From NCBI GenBank assembly GCA_944322325.1, contig CALUOQ010000012.1, positions 1 to 64,000 of the forward strand: a stretch of 64,000 bases of DNA. The letters run 5' to 3'. Under the pieces are notes generated by a model. It searched no databases and had not been told where the DNA came from. It saw only the letters and a list, made by a program, of their open reading frames with translations. Positions 26,227 through 35,717 of the stretch are shown here, in pieces. Position 1 is the first letter of the stretch; every line of letters begins with the position of its first letter. Both the position numbers and the translations under genes were made by a program. Origin of the DNA: an uncultured Alloprevotella sp. GTDB taxonomy: Bacteria; Bacteroidota; Bacteroidia; Bacteroidales; Bacteroidaceae.

Positions 26227-27474
26227 ATGACGAAACTCTTTGACCTGGATCAGTGGAGCGAGATACTACAGACGGTAACGCGCAACAAGTCGCGGAGCCT
26301 GCTGACGGCGTTCGGCGTGTTCTGGGGTATATTCATGCTCGTGTTCCTCATGGGAGGCGGCGAGGGCCTCAAACGATTCATGGCGCAGAACTTCGCCGGA
26401 CTGGCGCAGAACTCCTGCTTCCTGATGCCGGGCACGACGAGCAAGGCCTACAAGGGCTTCCAAAGCGGGCGCGAGTGGAGCCTCAAGAACGCCGATGTCG
26501 ACCGCATACGGCGCGCTGTGCCGGCCGTGGAAACCGTAACGCCCATGGCCGCGTGCTGGGGGCGGACTTTCTCCTACGGCGACCAGCAGTCGCGGGGCAC
26601 ACTCAAAGGCGTCCGGGCCGACTACGCCGACATCGAGGAGCCGCACCTGACGCACGGCCGCTTCCTCACCGACACCGACGAACGCGACAGCCGCAAGGTG
26701 TGCGTCATCGGCAAGCGCGTGTACGAGGAACTCTTCCCCGACGTTGACAACCCCTGCGGCCGTTACGTCGAAGTCGACGGGGTGTACTACCAAGTGGTAG
26801 GGGTAAGCAAAATGACCAGCAACATCGGCATCATGGGGTCGGCCGAACAGTCCGTCATGATACCGTTCCGTACGCTGCAACGGCTGTACCATAGGGGCGA
26901 CGACGTGCAGGCCATCGGATTCACGGCGCGACGCGGCACGACCGTGACGTCCATTCAGGCCGACGTAGAGCGCGTCGTGCGCCAGGCCCACCTCCTCGCG
27001 CCCGACGACGGGCAAGCGCTCCACGTCTTTAACCTCGAAACACTTTTCCAAATGATAGACAATCTGTTCCGCGGCATCGAGACGCTCGTGTGGCTCATCG
27101 GCGTAGGCACCCTGCTGTCCGGCGCCATCGGCGTAAGCAACATCATGATGGTCACCGTGCGCGAACGGACGGGCGAAATCGGCATCCGCCGCGCCATAGG
27201 AGCGCGGCCGTCAAGCATACTGTGGCAAGTGATGGCCGAAAGCATCGTGCTCACCGTCATTGCCGGGCTGGCCGGTATCACTTTCGCCGTCGCCTTGCTC
27301 TCGGGCGTAGAGCACATCGTCGCGGCACAGGGCGAAACCATCTCTTTCCAAGTCTCGTTCGGTCTGGCCCTTGGTGCCGCCGCGGCGCTGGCCGTGCTGG
27401 GCGGGCTGGCTGGGCTGGCGCCCTCGATGCGTGCCCTGTCCATCCGGCCCATTGACGCCATCCGCGACGAGTGA
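26227..27474 (+). CDS. MacB-like FtsX-fold ABC permease (second of two)
   Basis: The 415-residue protein has the same layout as the preceding permease: an N-terminal helix (about 24-45), a periplasmic core and three C-terminal helices with VSNIMMVTVRERTGEIGIRR. It starts 37 bases after the first permease. Together with the ATPase at 24205 it forms the inner-membrane part of a tripartite exporter. Confidence 0.92.
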   Translation: MTKLFDLDQWSEILQTVTRNKSRSLLTAFGVFWGIFMLVFLMGGGEGLKRFMAQNFAGLAQNSCFLMPGTTSKAYKGFQSGREWSLKNADVDRIRRAVPAVETVTPMAACWGRTFSYGDQQSRGTLKGVRADYADIEEPHLTHGRFLTDTDERDSRKVCVIGKRVYEELFPDVDNPCGRYVEVDGVYYQVVGVSKMTSNIGIMGSAEQSVMIPFRTLQRLYHRGDDVQAIGFTARRGTTVTSIQADVERVVRQAHLLAPDDGQALHVFNLETLFQMIDNLFRGIETLVWLIGVGTLLSGAIGVSNIMMVTVRERTGEIGIRRAIGARPSSILWQVMAESIVLTVIAGLAGITFAVALLSGVEHIVAAQGETISFQVSFGLALGAAAALAVLGGLAGLAPSMRALSIRPIDAIRDE

Positions 27475-27527
27475 ACCCCGCCCCTGTCCCACCGATCTAC
27501 GCATATTCACATAACCCATAAAAACCC

Positions 27528-28631
27528 ATGAAGAAGTTCCTGAAAATCCTGGCCCTGGTCCTGGTCGTCGCACTGTTCCTCGGCACCTTCGTATTCCTCT
27601 ACCAGAAGTCGCGACCGGCCGAGACCGTCTACCAGACGCTGCGCGCCGAACGCCGCACACTGGAACGCACCACCGTGGTCACCGGCACCGTCGAACCGCG
27701 CGACGAGGTGCTCATCAAACCCCAAATCTCCGGTATCATCGCCGAGCTATACAAAGAAGCTGGCCAGCAGGTCAAGCGCGGCGAAGTCATCGCCAAGGTC
27801 ACCGTCATCCCCGAAATGAGCCAGCTCAACTCCTCCGAGAACCGTCTGCGCCTGGCCCGGCTTAACGAGCAGCAGGCCCACACCGACTACGACCGTATGA
27901 AGGTCCTCTTCGACGACAAGCTCGTCAGCGCAGAAGAGTTCGAGAAAACACGACTGGCATACGAGCAGGCCCGCGAGGAACTGACCGCCGCCGACGACGC
28001 CCTGCAAATCGTGCGCGAAGGTGTCTCGCGCTCGAACGCCGACTACAGCACGACGCTCATCCGCTCCACTATAGACGGCCTCATCCTCGACGTGCCCGTC
28101 AAGGTCGGCAACTCGGTCATCATGAGCAATACTTTCAACGACGGAACGACCATCGCATCGGTCGCCGATATGCAGGACCTCATCTTCCGCGGCACCATCG
28201 ACGAGACCGAGGTGGCGCGCATCCACGAGGGGATGCCAATGAAAATCACCATCGGTGCCCTCCAGGGCCACACGTTCGGCGCCCGCCTCGAGTACATCGC
28301 CCCCAAGGTTTCCTCCGCCAGCGGCAACGCCAACCAGTTCGAGATTAAGGCCGCCGTCGACATCCCCGACAGTGTGCGCATCCGCGCCGGATACAGCGCC
28401 AACGCCGAAATCGTACTCGAGCACCGCGAGAACGTCCTCTCCGTGCCCGAAGGGGCCGTCGTCTACAGCGGCGACACGACCTTCGTGCAACTGCTGACCG
28501 CCGACAAGCCCCAAGCCTTCGTCCGCCGGCAGGTGACGACGGGCCTGAGCGACGGCGTGAATATCGAAATCAAGGCCGGACTCCGGGCGGGCGACCGGGT
28601 ACGCGGCAATGTCATAGCCCCCGAAAACTGA
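27528..28631 (+). CDS. periplasmic adaptor (membrane fusion protein) of a MacA/HlyD-type exporter
   Basis: The 367-residue protein has an N-terminal membrane anchor (about 5-23), a lipoyl/biotinyl half-domain (VLIKPQISGIIAELYKEAGQ), a short helical hairpin (about 95-165), the second lipoyl half (STIDGLILDVPVKVGNSV) and a beta-barrel domain. It bridges inner-membrane permeases and an outer-membrane channel. The TolC-like gene starts 6 bases downstream. Confidence 0.92.
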   Translation: MKKFLKILALVLVVALFLGTFVFLYQKSRPAETVYQTLRAERRTLERTTVVTGTVEPRDEVLIKPQISGIIAELYKEAGQQVKRGEVIAKVTVIPEMSQLNSSENRLRLARLNEQQAHTDYDRMKVLFDDKLVSAEEFEKTRLAYEQAREELTAADDALQIVREGVSRSNADYSTTLIRSTIDGLILDVPVKVGNSVIMSNTFNDGTTIASVADMQDLIFRGTIDETEVARIHEGMPMKITIGALQGHTFGARLEYIAPKVSSASGNANQFEIKAAVDIPDSVRIRAGYSANAEIVLEHRENVLSVPEGAVVYSGDTTFVQLLTADKPQAFVRRQVTTGLSDGVNIEIKAGLRAGDRVRGNVIAPEN

Positions 28632-28637
28632 CCCGCC

Positions 28638-29945
28638 ATGCGAATTTTTCTTCTCGCCCTCGCTCTCCTAACCTCCGTCACGATCGGCGCCCGCCGCACC
28701 CTGACGCTGCGCCAGTGCGTCGACTACGCCCTCGAGCGCAACGTCGACGTGAAACGCCAGGTCCTCGTCCGTCAAGGCCGCGAGCTCGCCCTCCACACCG
28801 CGCGCCACAGCCGCCTGCCCGACCTCAACGCCGCGGGCAGCCAGTCCTTCGGCTTCGGTCGCAGCCTCACTGCCGAAAACACCTATGCCAGCCGCAACAC
28901 GCAGAGTACCAGCCTCAGCGTCAGCACGAGCCTGCCCTTGTTCACCGGACTGCGCATTCCCAACCAAGTGGCGCAGGCCCGGCTCAACCTGGCCGCCGCC
29001 ACGGCCGACTTGGAACACGTACGCGACGACCTGAGCCTGCGCGTGGCGCAATACTACCTGGAGGCGCTCTACCAGAAAGCCATGTGGCGCGTAGCCGAGG
29101 AGCAGGTCGAACTCAGCCAGAAGCAGTTGGCACGCATCGAGGCCTTCGAGCAAAACCAGAAAGCCTCGGGCGTCGACGTGGCCCAGGCCCGCAGTCGCGT
29201 GGCGCAAGACGAGTCGTCGCGCGTGCAGGCCGAAAATGCCTACCGGCTGGCCCTGCTCGAGCTGAGCCAGCTCATCGAGATGCCATCACCCGACAGCCTT
29301 GACGTCACTGACCCTGAAACCCTGCCGCCCGTAGCGCCCGCCGGTTCACCCGAAGCCATCTACGCCCAAGCCGTCGCCCTGCGTCCCGACGTCAGAGCCG
29401 ACTCCCTGCGCATCGCCAGCGCCGAACGCGGCGTGCGCATCGCCCGCAGCGCCTACTGGCCCACCCTCTCGCTCGGCGCCGGGCTGGGCACGTCGTACTA
29501 CCGCACCAGCGGTTTCGACAACTTTGCCTTCGGACGCCAGTTGCGCGACAATTTCAGCAAGAGCGTCGCCCTGTCGCTCAGCATCCCCATTTTCAACCGT
29601 TTCTCCACCCGCAACGCCGTGCGCCAGGCCGAGCTCGACCTCCAAGACAGCCGCTGGCAGCTCGAGTCCACCCGCAAGGCCCTCTACAAGGAAATTCAGC
29701 AGGCATGGTACAACGCCGTGGCCGCCCAAAGCAAGTACGTGAGCAGCAACGTCGCCGTCGACGAAGCCAAGGCCGCATTCGAACTGATGGCGAAGAAATA
29801 CGAGAACGGCAAGGCCAACGCCACAGAGTACGACGAAAGCCGCACCAACCGCCTGCACGCCGAATACGACCGCCTGGCCGCCCGTTACGAATACCTGTTC
29901 CGCATGAAAATCCTCGACTTCTACCGCGGCGAGCGCCTCGAATAG
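28638..29945 (+). CDS. TolC-family outer-membrane channel
   Basis: The 435-residue protein has a signal peptide (about 1-18) and two OEP repeats, each with long coiled-coil helices (for example LTLRQCVDYALERNVDVKRQ near residue 21 and the GKANATEYDESRTNRL end region). This is the outer-membrane exit duct of the exporter encoded immediately upstream. A terminator hairpin follows at 30001-30042, so this is the last gene of the operon. Confidence 0.93.
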   Translation: MRIFLLALALLTSVTIGARRTLTLRQCVDYALERNVDVKRQVLVRQGRELALHTARHSRLPDLNAAGSQSFGFGRSLTAENTYASRNTQSTSLSVSTSLPLFTGLRIPNQVAQARLNLAAATADLEHVRDDLSLRVAQYYLEALYQKAMWRVAEEQVELSQKQLARIEAFEQNQKASGVDVAQARSRVAQDESSRVQAENAYRLALLELSQLIEMPSPDSLDVTDPETLPPVAPAGSPEAIYAQAVALRPDVRADSLRIASAERGVRIARSAYWPTLSLGAGLGTSYYRTSGFDNFAFGRQLRDNFSKSVALSLSIPIFNRFSTRNAVRQAELDLQDSRWQLESTRKALYKEIQQAWYNAVAAQSKYVSSNVAVDEAKAAFELMAKKYENGKANATEYDESRTNRLHAEYDRLAARYEYLFRMKILDFYRGERLE

Positions 29946-30000
29946 TCGCCGCGCCGCCTAAACCGCTCCTCGCTCATCGTCCCACCGGCATTCATTTCCA

Positions 30001-30042
30001 GCCGGGCCGCCTCGCGTCTGCCACAAGGTGGCCCGGCGTTTT
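30001..30042 (+). terminator. rho-independent terminator of the ABC/TolC operon
   Basis: GCCGGGCC (30001-30008) pairs with GGCCCGGC (30030-30037), extended by a CC/GG pair across a bulge, followed by GTTTTTC. The remaining gap to 30338 shows only the GH3 promoter element. Confidence 0.8.
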
Positions 30043-30256
30043 TCTGCTTTCCTACAATTTTTCCTTTGGTATGGGAAATTTCTTCTTCATGGGCAAAGAA
30101 AAAACTGTACACCGCCGGAGAAAATCACAAGCCGCCGCGCCTGAACATCGGAAAAGGCGACCGGACTGCGTGACGGCATGCACGCGTCTCTCATAATATA
30201 TGTATAAGCGCGGCGAGTAGGGGGAGTCAAGGCGAGCAGGATTCGGAAAAAAGCAC

Positions 30257-30264
30257 TACCTTTG
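30257..30264 (+). promoter_or_regulatory. -7 box for the GH3-pdxB operon
   Basis: TACCTTTG fits TAnnTTTG, 74 bases before ATG 30339. No -33 box. Confidence 0.55.
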
Positions 30265-30338
30265 CCGCGTCGCTTTCCCCGGCCCCTGACGGGCTACACG
30301 CCGCACCGGGCGCCGTGGGAGACTTAGATAGCACGAAA

Positions 30339-31856
30339 ATGAGCATTACTTCTATAATCCGCCCGCTGCTGCTGCCGCGCGCCCGTCGCGTGGCGCGCTG
30401 GGCCACACAGGCCGAGGAAACCCAGGCGGCGGTGCTGGAACGTCTGCTGGCGCGGGCGGCCCACACGGAGTGGGGCCTGCGTTACGAATATGGCCGTCTG
30501 ACCGGTTACGAACAGTTCGCGCGCGCCGTACCACTGACCACATACGACACACTCAAGACTGACATCGACCGGATGCGCCACGGCGAACCAGACGTGCTGT
30601 GGCCGGGCCGCGTGAAGTGGTTTGCCAAGTCGTCGGGGACTACGAACGACAAGAGCAAGTTCATCCCCGTCAGTCCCGACGGGCTCCACGACATTCACTA
30701 CGCCGGCGGCGCCGACACGGTGGCCCTCTACCTGATGAATCACCCCGAGAGCCGCCTGTTCGACGGGCGGTCCCTCATTCTGGGCGGCAGCCACGCGCCC
30801 AATTACAACCTGCCCCACAGCCAGGTGGGCGACCTGAGCGCCATCCTCATAGAGCACATCAATCCGCTGGTGAACCTGGTGCGCGTTCCCGCCAAACGCA
30901 CGGCCCTGCTCGCCGACTTCGAGGTGAAGCGCGACCGCATTGCGCGCGAGACGGCCCACTGCCGCGTGACGAACCTCAGCGGCGTGCCTTCGTGGATGCT
31001 CTCCGTACTCCACCGCGTGCTCGAGACGACGGGCCGCGAGCGCGTGACCGACGTGTGGCCTCACTTGGAAGTATTTTTCCACGGCGGCGTGGCGTTCACC
31101 CCCTACCGCGAGGAGTATCGCCGGCTTATCCCCTCAGAAGGGATGCACTACATGGAAACATACAACGCCAGCGAAGGATTCTTCGGCATACAGAGCGACC
31201 CCGCTGACCCTGCCCTGCTACTGATGTTGGACTACGGTGTGTTCTACGAGTTCATCCCCTTGGAGGAGCTCGAAAGCGACAAGCCGCAGGCCGTCCCCCT
31301 CTGGGGCGTGGCGCCGGGCCGCAATTACGCCATGGTAATCTCGACGTCGTGCGGGCTGTGGCGCTATCTGATTGGCGACACCGTGAAGTTCACCTCAGTA
31401 GCTCCCTACAAATTCATCATCAGCGGCCGCACCAAGAGCTTCATCAACGCTTTTGGCGAAGAGCTGATTGTGGACAACGCCGAGCGCGCCCTGGCTACCG
31501 TCTGTGCCCGGACGGGCGCCGAAGTGGAGGAATACACGGCCGCCCCGGTGTTCATGGACCAACGGGGAAAGTGCCGCCACCAATGGGTCATAGAGTTCAG
31601 GCGCACGCCCCCGTCGCTGACGGAATTTGCCCGCCTGCTCGACGAAGCCCTCCAGCAACTCAACTCGGACTACGAAGCAAAACGCTACAAGGACATTACC
31701 CTGCAACAACTCGAAGTTGTCCCGGCGCGTCGCGGGCTGTTCGCCGACTGGCTGCGCTGCCAGGGAAAATTGGGCGGCCAGCACAAAGTGCCCCGCCTGA
31801 GCAACACACGCGACATCATCGAGCAAGTATTGGCACTGAATTCCCTGACCGTATGA
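30339..31856 (+). CDS. GH3 auxin-responsive-promoter family protein (acyl-adenylating enzyme fold)
   Basis: The 505-residue cytoplasmic protein belongs to the GH3 family, which is related to acyl-adenylate/firefly luciferase enzymes; plant members join amino acids to hormone acids, but bacterial roles are unknown. KSSGTTNDKSKFIP is the ATP/phosphate-binding motif, and later blocks include YNASEGFFGIQ, YEFIPLEE and ISGRTKSFINAFGEEL. ATG 30339 is preferred to 30315. The stop overlaps the next start (ATGA at 31853), so translation is coupled to the lipoprotein gene. Confidence 0.9.
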   Translation: MSITSIIRPLLLPRARRVARWATQAEETQAAVLERLLARAAHTEWGLRYEYGRLTGYEQFARAVPLTTYDTLKTDIDRMRHGEPDVLWPGRVKWFAKSSGTTNDKSKFIPVSPDGLHDIHYAGGADTVALYLMNHPESRLFDGRSLILGGSHAPNYNLPHSQVGDLSAILIEHINPLVNLVRVPAKRTALLADFEVKRDRIARETAHCRVTNLSGVPSWMLSVLHRVLETTGRERVTDVWPHLEVFFHGGVAFTPYREEYRRLIPSEGMHYMETYNASEGFFGIQSDPADPALLLMLDYGVFYEFIPLEELESDKPQAVPLWGVAPGRNYAMVISTSCGLWRYLIGDTVKFTSVAPYKFIISGRTKSFINAFGEELIVDNAERALATVCARTGAEVEEYTAAPVFMDQRGKCRHQWVIEFRRTPPSLTEFARLLDEALQQLNSDYEAKRYKDITLQQLEVVPARRGLFADWLRCQGKLGGQHKVPRLSNTRDIIEQVLALNSLTV

Positions 31857-33769
31857 GAAAACTGCTGTACTTCGTCCTGCTGCTGGCGCTGGCTGCCGCC
31901 TGCGCCAACCCCGGGGCGGGCCCCGACGGCGGACCATACGACGAAACGCCGCCGTTCGTGGTATCGACCACGCCGGCAGCCGGCGACAGCGGAGTGGAAG
32001 GCCACAGGGTAACACTCGTGTTCAACGAATACATACAGCTGGAAAACGCCAGCGAAAAGGTAACCATTTCACCGCCCCAGATAGAAGCACCCGACATCAG
32101 CGCCAACGGCAAGCGCATCACCGTCACGCTGAACGACACCATGCGCCCGAACACGACGTACACCATTGATTTCTCGGATGCCATCGTGGATAACAACGAG
32201 GGCAACCCCATGGGCAACTACACTTTCTTCTTCTCAACCGGAACCACCGTCGACACCTTCGAGGTCGCCGGCAACGTGCTGACGGCGCAGGACTTGGAGC
32301 CCGTAAAGGGGATTCTGGTGGGTCTGCACCGCGACACGACCGACTCAGCCTTCCGGACGCGCCCCTTCGACCGCGTGGCGCGCACTGACGGAAGCGGCCG
32401 ATTTTCCATCAAAGGCGTGGCACCGGGCACTTACCGTATCTACGCCCTTCAGGACGGCGACGGCGATTTTCGCTTCGGTCAGCGCAGCGAGATGATAGCC
32501 GTCGGCGAAAAGACGGTCACACCGTCATCCTACCCCGACATCCGCCACGACACTATCTGGCGCGACACGATATACTACGACTCCATCGTGGAGCGCCCCT
32601 TCACGCACTTCACGCCCGACGACGTGGTGCTTCTGGCCTTCACGGAAAAGAATCTCGCACGCCATCTGCTGAAGACCGAACGACCTATCCCCGAACAATT
32701 CTCAATCTATTTCACCGCGCCGTCAACGCAGGTCCCCGAAATTCGCGGCCTGAACTTCGACGCCTCGGCCCTGCTCCCCCGCATTTCGGAGGGAAACGAC
32801 ACCCTGCTTTTCTGGGTGACCGACACGGCCTTGCTCCGACAGGACACGTTGCGCATGGCCCTGACCTACGACGAAACGAATGACTCCACATTGCTCAACT
32901 CGCCGCGCACCGACACACTGGAACTCTCGCCGAAACTCACGTGGGCCAAGCGAGCCGAACAGCAGCAGGAGAAACGGGAAGAGTGGGAGAAACGGCGCGA
33001 TAAGGCACTGCGTAACGACCGCCTCTTCAACGAGGAGCCGCCCACGGACTGGCTGAACGTGACGTTCAATTACGCCCGGCCGCTGCCGCCGGACAATAAC
33101 CCGATCATCGGGGTAAGCGAACCACTGGCCCGGCTGGACACGGCGGGTATTCACCTGCTCCTGCAAGTAGACTCGCTCACCGAAGAGGCGCCCTACCTGC
33201 TGGACACCCTGCCGGGACGCGACTTCCGTTTCCGCGTGTACGGCGAATGGCGACCGGGGCAAAGCTACACGCTGGTTGTCGACTCCGCTGCGTTACAAAG
33301 TATCTACGGCCACGTGAACAAGAAGACGGAGCAGAAATTTGAAGTGGCAACAAACGATGACTTCGGGGCCCTCTTCGTCAACGTGCGAGGCCTCGACGGC
33401 GACACGACGGCCATCGTCGAACTGCTGAACGAGCAGGGCAAGGTGGCCCGGCGCACCCATGCGCCGGAGGGCAGGGCCGACTTTTTCTACCTGAGGCCGG
33501 GAAAGTATTACCTGCGCCTGCTGCTCGACCGCAACGGCAACGGGCAGTGGGACCCGGGTGAGTTCGACACGCACACGAAACCCGAACCGATTTACTACCA
33601 CCCTGCGACATTCGACGTCCGGGCACGCTGGGACATTGAGCAGGACTGGGACTTCCGCGCCCTGCCTTTCACGGCCCAAAAACCTGAGGCTCTGATTAAA
33701 CAGAAAGCAGACCCCAAAAAAACAATAAAGAACCGCAACGCCGAACGGCTACGCGAAAAGGGCCGATGA
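31853..33769 (+). CDS. Ig-like domain lipoprotein
   Basis: The 638-residue product has a lipoprotein signal peptide with Cys17 (LALAAACANP). A Big_5-type Ig domain follows (about 30-125, with AGDSGVEG and NTTYTIDFSDAI), then a carboxypeptidase-regulatory-like domain (GSGRFSIKGVAPGTYRIYALQDGDGDF region), further beta domains, and a basic C-terminus. A charged stretch near residues 365-395 may be helical. It is probably anchored in the outer membrane. ATG 31853 overlaps the GH3 stop, and its own stop overlaps a possible start of the next gene. Confidence 0.88.
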   Translation: MRKLLYFVLLLALAAACANPGAGPDGGPYDETPPFVVSTTPAAGDSGVEGHRVTLVFNEYIQLENASEKVTISPPQIEAPDISANGKRITVTLNDTMRPNTTYTIDFSDAIVDNNEGNPMGNYTFFFSTGTTVDTFEVAGNVLTAQDLEPVKGILVGLHRDTTDSAFRTRPFDRVARTDGSGRFSIKGVAPGTYRIYALQDGDGDFRFGQRSEMIAVGEKTVTPSSYPDIRHDTIWRDTIYYDSIVERPFTHFTPDDVVLLAFTEKNLARHLLKTERPIPEQFSIYFTAPSTQVPEIRGLNFDASALLPRISEGNDTLLFWVTDTALLRQDTLRMALTYDETNDSTLLNSPRTDTLELSPKLTWAKRAEQQQEKREEWEKRRDKALRNDRLFNEEPPTDWLNVTFNYARPLPPDNNPIIGVSEPLARLDTAGIHLLLQVDSLTEEAPYLLDTLPGRDFRFRVYGEWRPGQSYTLVVDSAALQSIYGHVNKKTEQKFEVATNDDFGALFVNVRGLDGDTTAIVELLNEQGKVARRTHAPEGRADFFYLRPGKYYLRLLLDRNGNGQWDPGEFDTHTKPEPIYYHPATFDVRARWDIEQDWDFRALPFTAQKPEALIKQKADPKKTIKNRNAERLREKGR

Positions 33770-33816
33770 CGCCCGAACCGCCAACTGCCACAGCGTCGCA
33801 CAAACGAAGGATAGCG

Positions 33817-34638
33817 ATGAAGAAGCAAATGATTGCAGGACTGATTGCGCTGATACTGGCCAGCGGCTGTATGCTCCCGGCCAGTGCGCAGTGCTCGTCG
33901 GAAAACCATGCGTTCAAAAGCGGCGAGACGCTGATGTACGCCCTCTATTTCAACTGGAAGTTTGTCTGGGTGAAGGTGGGCTCCGCCTCGATGAACATCA
34001 CCTCCACCGTATACAAGGGACAGCCGGCTTTCCGCACACACCTCATCACCCGTGGTTCGAAACAGGCCGACAAGTTCTTCGTCATGCGCGACACGTTGCA
34101 GTGCTACACTACACCGGACCTCGTGCCGCTCTACTATAATAAGCGCGCACTCGAAGGGAAAAGCTACCGCCGCGACGAAGTGTGGTACTCCTACGCGCCG
34201 GGACAGGTGACCACCAAAATGCGCCACCAGCGCAACAACCTGGAACCCGAGTGGAACACTTTCTCCTCGAAGTACTGCGCCTATGACATGCTCAGTATGC
34301 TTCTGCGCGCCCGCTCCTTCGATCCGAAAGACTACAAGGTCGGTCATCGCATCACCTTCCTGATGGCGGACGGCCGGCGCTCGGAATGGCAGAACATCAT
34401 TTATCGCGGCAAAGAGGAATTCACCGTAGAAAACACCGGGACCACCTACCGCTGTCTGGTATTCTCCTTCGTGGAAAAGGAGGACGGCGAGGAGAAAGAG
34501 GTCGTCACCTTCTACGTCACGGACGACGACAACCATATCCCCGTACGCTTGGACATGTACCTGAACTTCGGCTCGGCGAAAGCCTTCCTCATTGGCGCCA
34601 GCGGCCTGCGTAACCCGCAGAAAGCCAAACTGAACTGA
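33817..34638 (+). CDS. DUF3108 family exported protein
   Basis: The 273-residue protein matches the DUF3108 type: after the signal peptide it reads FKSGETLMYALYFNWKFVWVKVGSASM, with later ALEGKSYRRDEVWYSY and an RSFDPKDYKVGHR segment. The family is a periplasmic or outer-membrane beta protein of unknown function. The N-terminus may be a signal peptide cut at PASA or a lipoprotein signal at ASGC. ATG 33817 gives a clean signal; an upstream start at 33766 overlaps the previous stop but adds a polar tail. The pdxB gene follows after 3 bases. Confidence 0.82.
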   Translation: MKKQMIAGLIALILASGCMLPASAQCSSENHAFKSGETLMYALYFNWKFVWVKVGSASMNITSTVYKGQPAFRTHLITRGSKQADKFFVMRDTLQCYTTPDLVPLYYNKRALEGKSYRRDEVWYSYAPGQVTTKMRHQRNNLEPEWNTFSSKYCAYDMLSMLLRARSFDPKDYKVGHRITFLMADGRRSEWQNIIYRGKEEFTVENTGTTYRCLVFSFVEKEDGEEKEVVTFYVTDDDNHIPVRLDMYLNFGSAKAFLIGASGLRNPQKAKLN

Positions 34639-34641
34639 CGG

Positions 34642-35679
34642 ATGAAACGCGGAGCGACCTCCGACAGCCTGAGGCTGGTTGTCGACGACAAAATCCCTTA
34701 CCTGCACGGACAGGCCGAGAAGCTGGGCACGGTGCACTACCTGCCCGGGGCAGCCATCACGGCTGCTGATGTGCGCGAAGCCGACGTGCTCATCGTCCGC
34801 ACCCGCACCCGCTGCGACCGCGCTTTGCTTGAAGGCAGCAGCGTGAAGTTCGTCGCCACAGCTACTATCGGCTTCGACCACCTCGATACGGATTATCTGA
34901 ACAAGGCTGGCATCGGATGGGCCAACTGCCCGGGATGCAATGCTGCATCCGTCGGACAATACGTGAGCGCTTCGCTGATTCGTCTGGCACGCGCCGGCTT
35001 CGTCCGCCTCGACCAGTGCCGGGTGGGCATTGTCGGTGTAGGCCATGTGGGCGCAGCCGTGGACAAGGCAGTCCGCGCCTTAGGCTGCACCACCCTGCTT
35101 TGCGACCCACCGCGCGCCGAGGTGGAACATCTGCCCGACTTCGTCCCTATGGACACCATCTACCGCGAAGCCGACGTCATTACCTTTCATACTCCCCTGA
35201 CGCGCGAAGGCCGGTGGGCCACGCTCCACTTGGCGGACTTCAGTCGTATGGTCCGTCGGCCGGTCGTTATCAACGCCGCGCGTGGCGAGGTAGTGGACAA
35301 CGGCGCTTGGCTCCAAGCGCTTCAGGACGGCAAAGTCAGTGCCGCCGTTGTCGACACATGGGAAAACGAACCGCGCATTTCTCCCTCTTTGCTTGAACGC
35401 GCTTTTATCGCCACCCCTCACATTGCTGGCTATTCCGCCGACGGCAAAGCCACAGGCTCACGCATGGCGCTCGAAGCCGTAGCGCGTTATTTCCATCGAG
35501 ACGTCACGTTCGACATCCAGCCGCCTGCGCTACCCGCGTCGCTGGTCCCGGCCGACGACCCGCTCGACCGCGCTCTTCAACTATACGACCCCTTGACTGA
35601 TACCGCTGCGCTGAAGGCCCACCCCGAGCGCTTCGAATGGCTGCGGGGTAACTATCCCCTGCGGCGCGAGCACTTTTGA
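34642..35679 (+). CDS. pdxB: 4-phosphoerythronate dehydrogenase
   Basis: The 345-residue enzyme oxidises 4-phosphoerythronate with NAD in the DXP-dependent pyridoxal phosphate pathway. It shows the D-2-hydroxyacid dehydrogenase layout: ATIGFDHLDTDYLNKAGI, the Rossmann motif GIVGVGHVG, NAARGEVVDNG and the catalytic His in TPHIAGYSADGKATG. The PdxB-type dimerisation tail follows. It is the last gene of the coupled GH3-lipoprotein-DUF3108-pdxB set. Confidence 0.93.
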   Translation: MKRGATSDSLRLVVDDKIPYLHGQAEKLGTVHYLPGAAITAADVREADVLIVRTRTRCDRALLEGSSVKFVATATIGFDHLDTDYLNKAGIGWANCPGCNAASVGQYVSASLIRLARAGFVRLDQCRVGIVGVGHVGAAVDKAVRALGCTTLLCDPPRAEVEHLPDFVPMDTIYREADVITFHTPLTREGRWATLHLADFSRMVRRPVVINAARGEVVDNGAWLQALQDGKVSAAVVDTWENEPRISPSLLERAFIATPHIAGYSADGKATGSRMALEAVARYFHRDVTFDIQPPALPASLVPADDPLDRALQLYDPLTDTAALKAHPERFEWLRGNYPLRREHF

Positions 35680-35717
35680 GGCCCACACCGCAGTTTCTGT
35701 AAAAATCCGGATATAGC

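Noticed and set aside
30070-30196. Short frame starting MGNFFFMGKEKTVHRRRK before the GH3 gene
   Set aside because: It follows the TolC terminator without a promoter, is short and strongly basic, and looks like chance.
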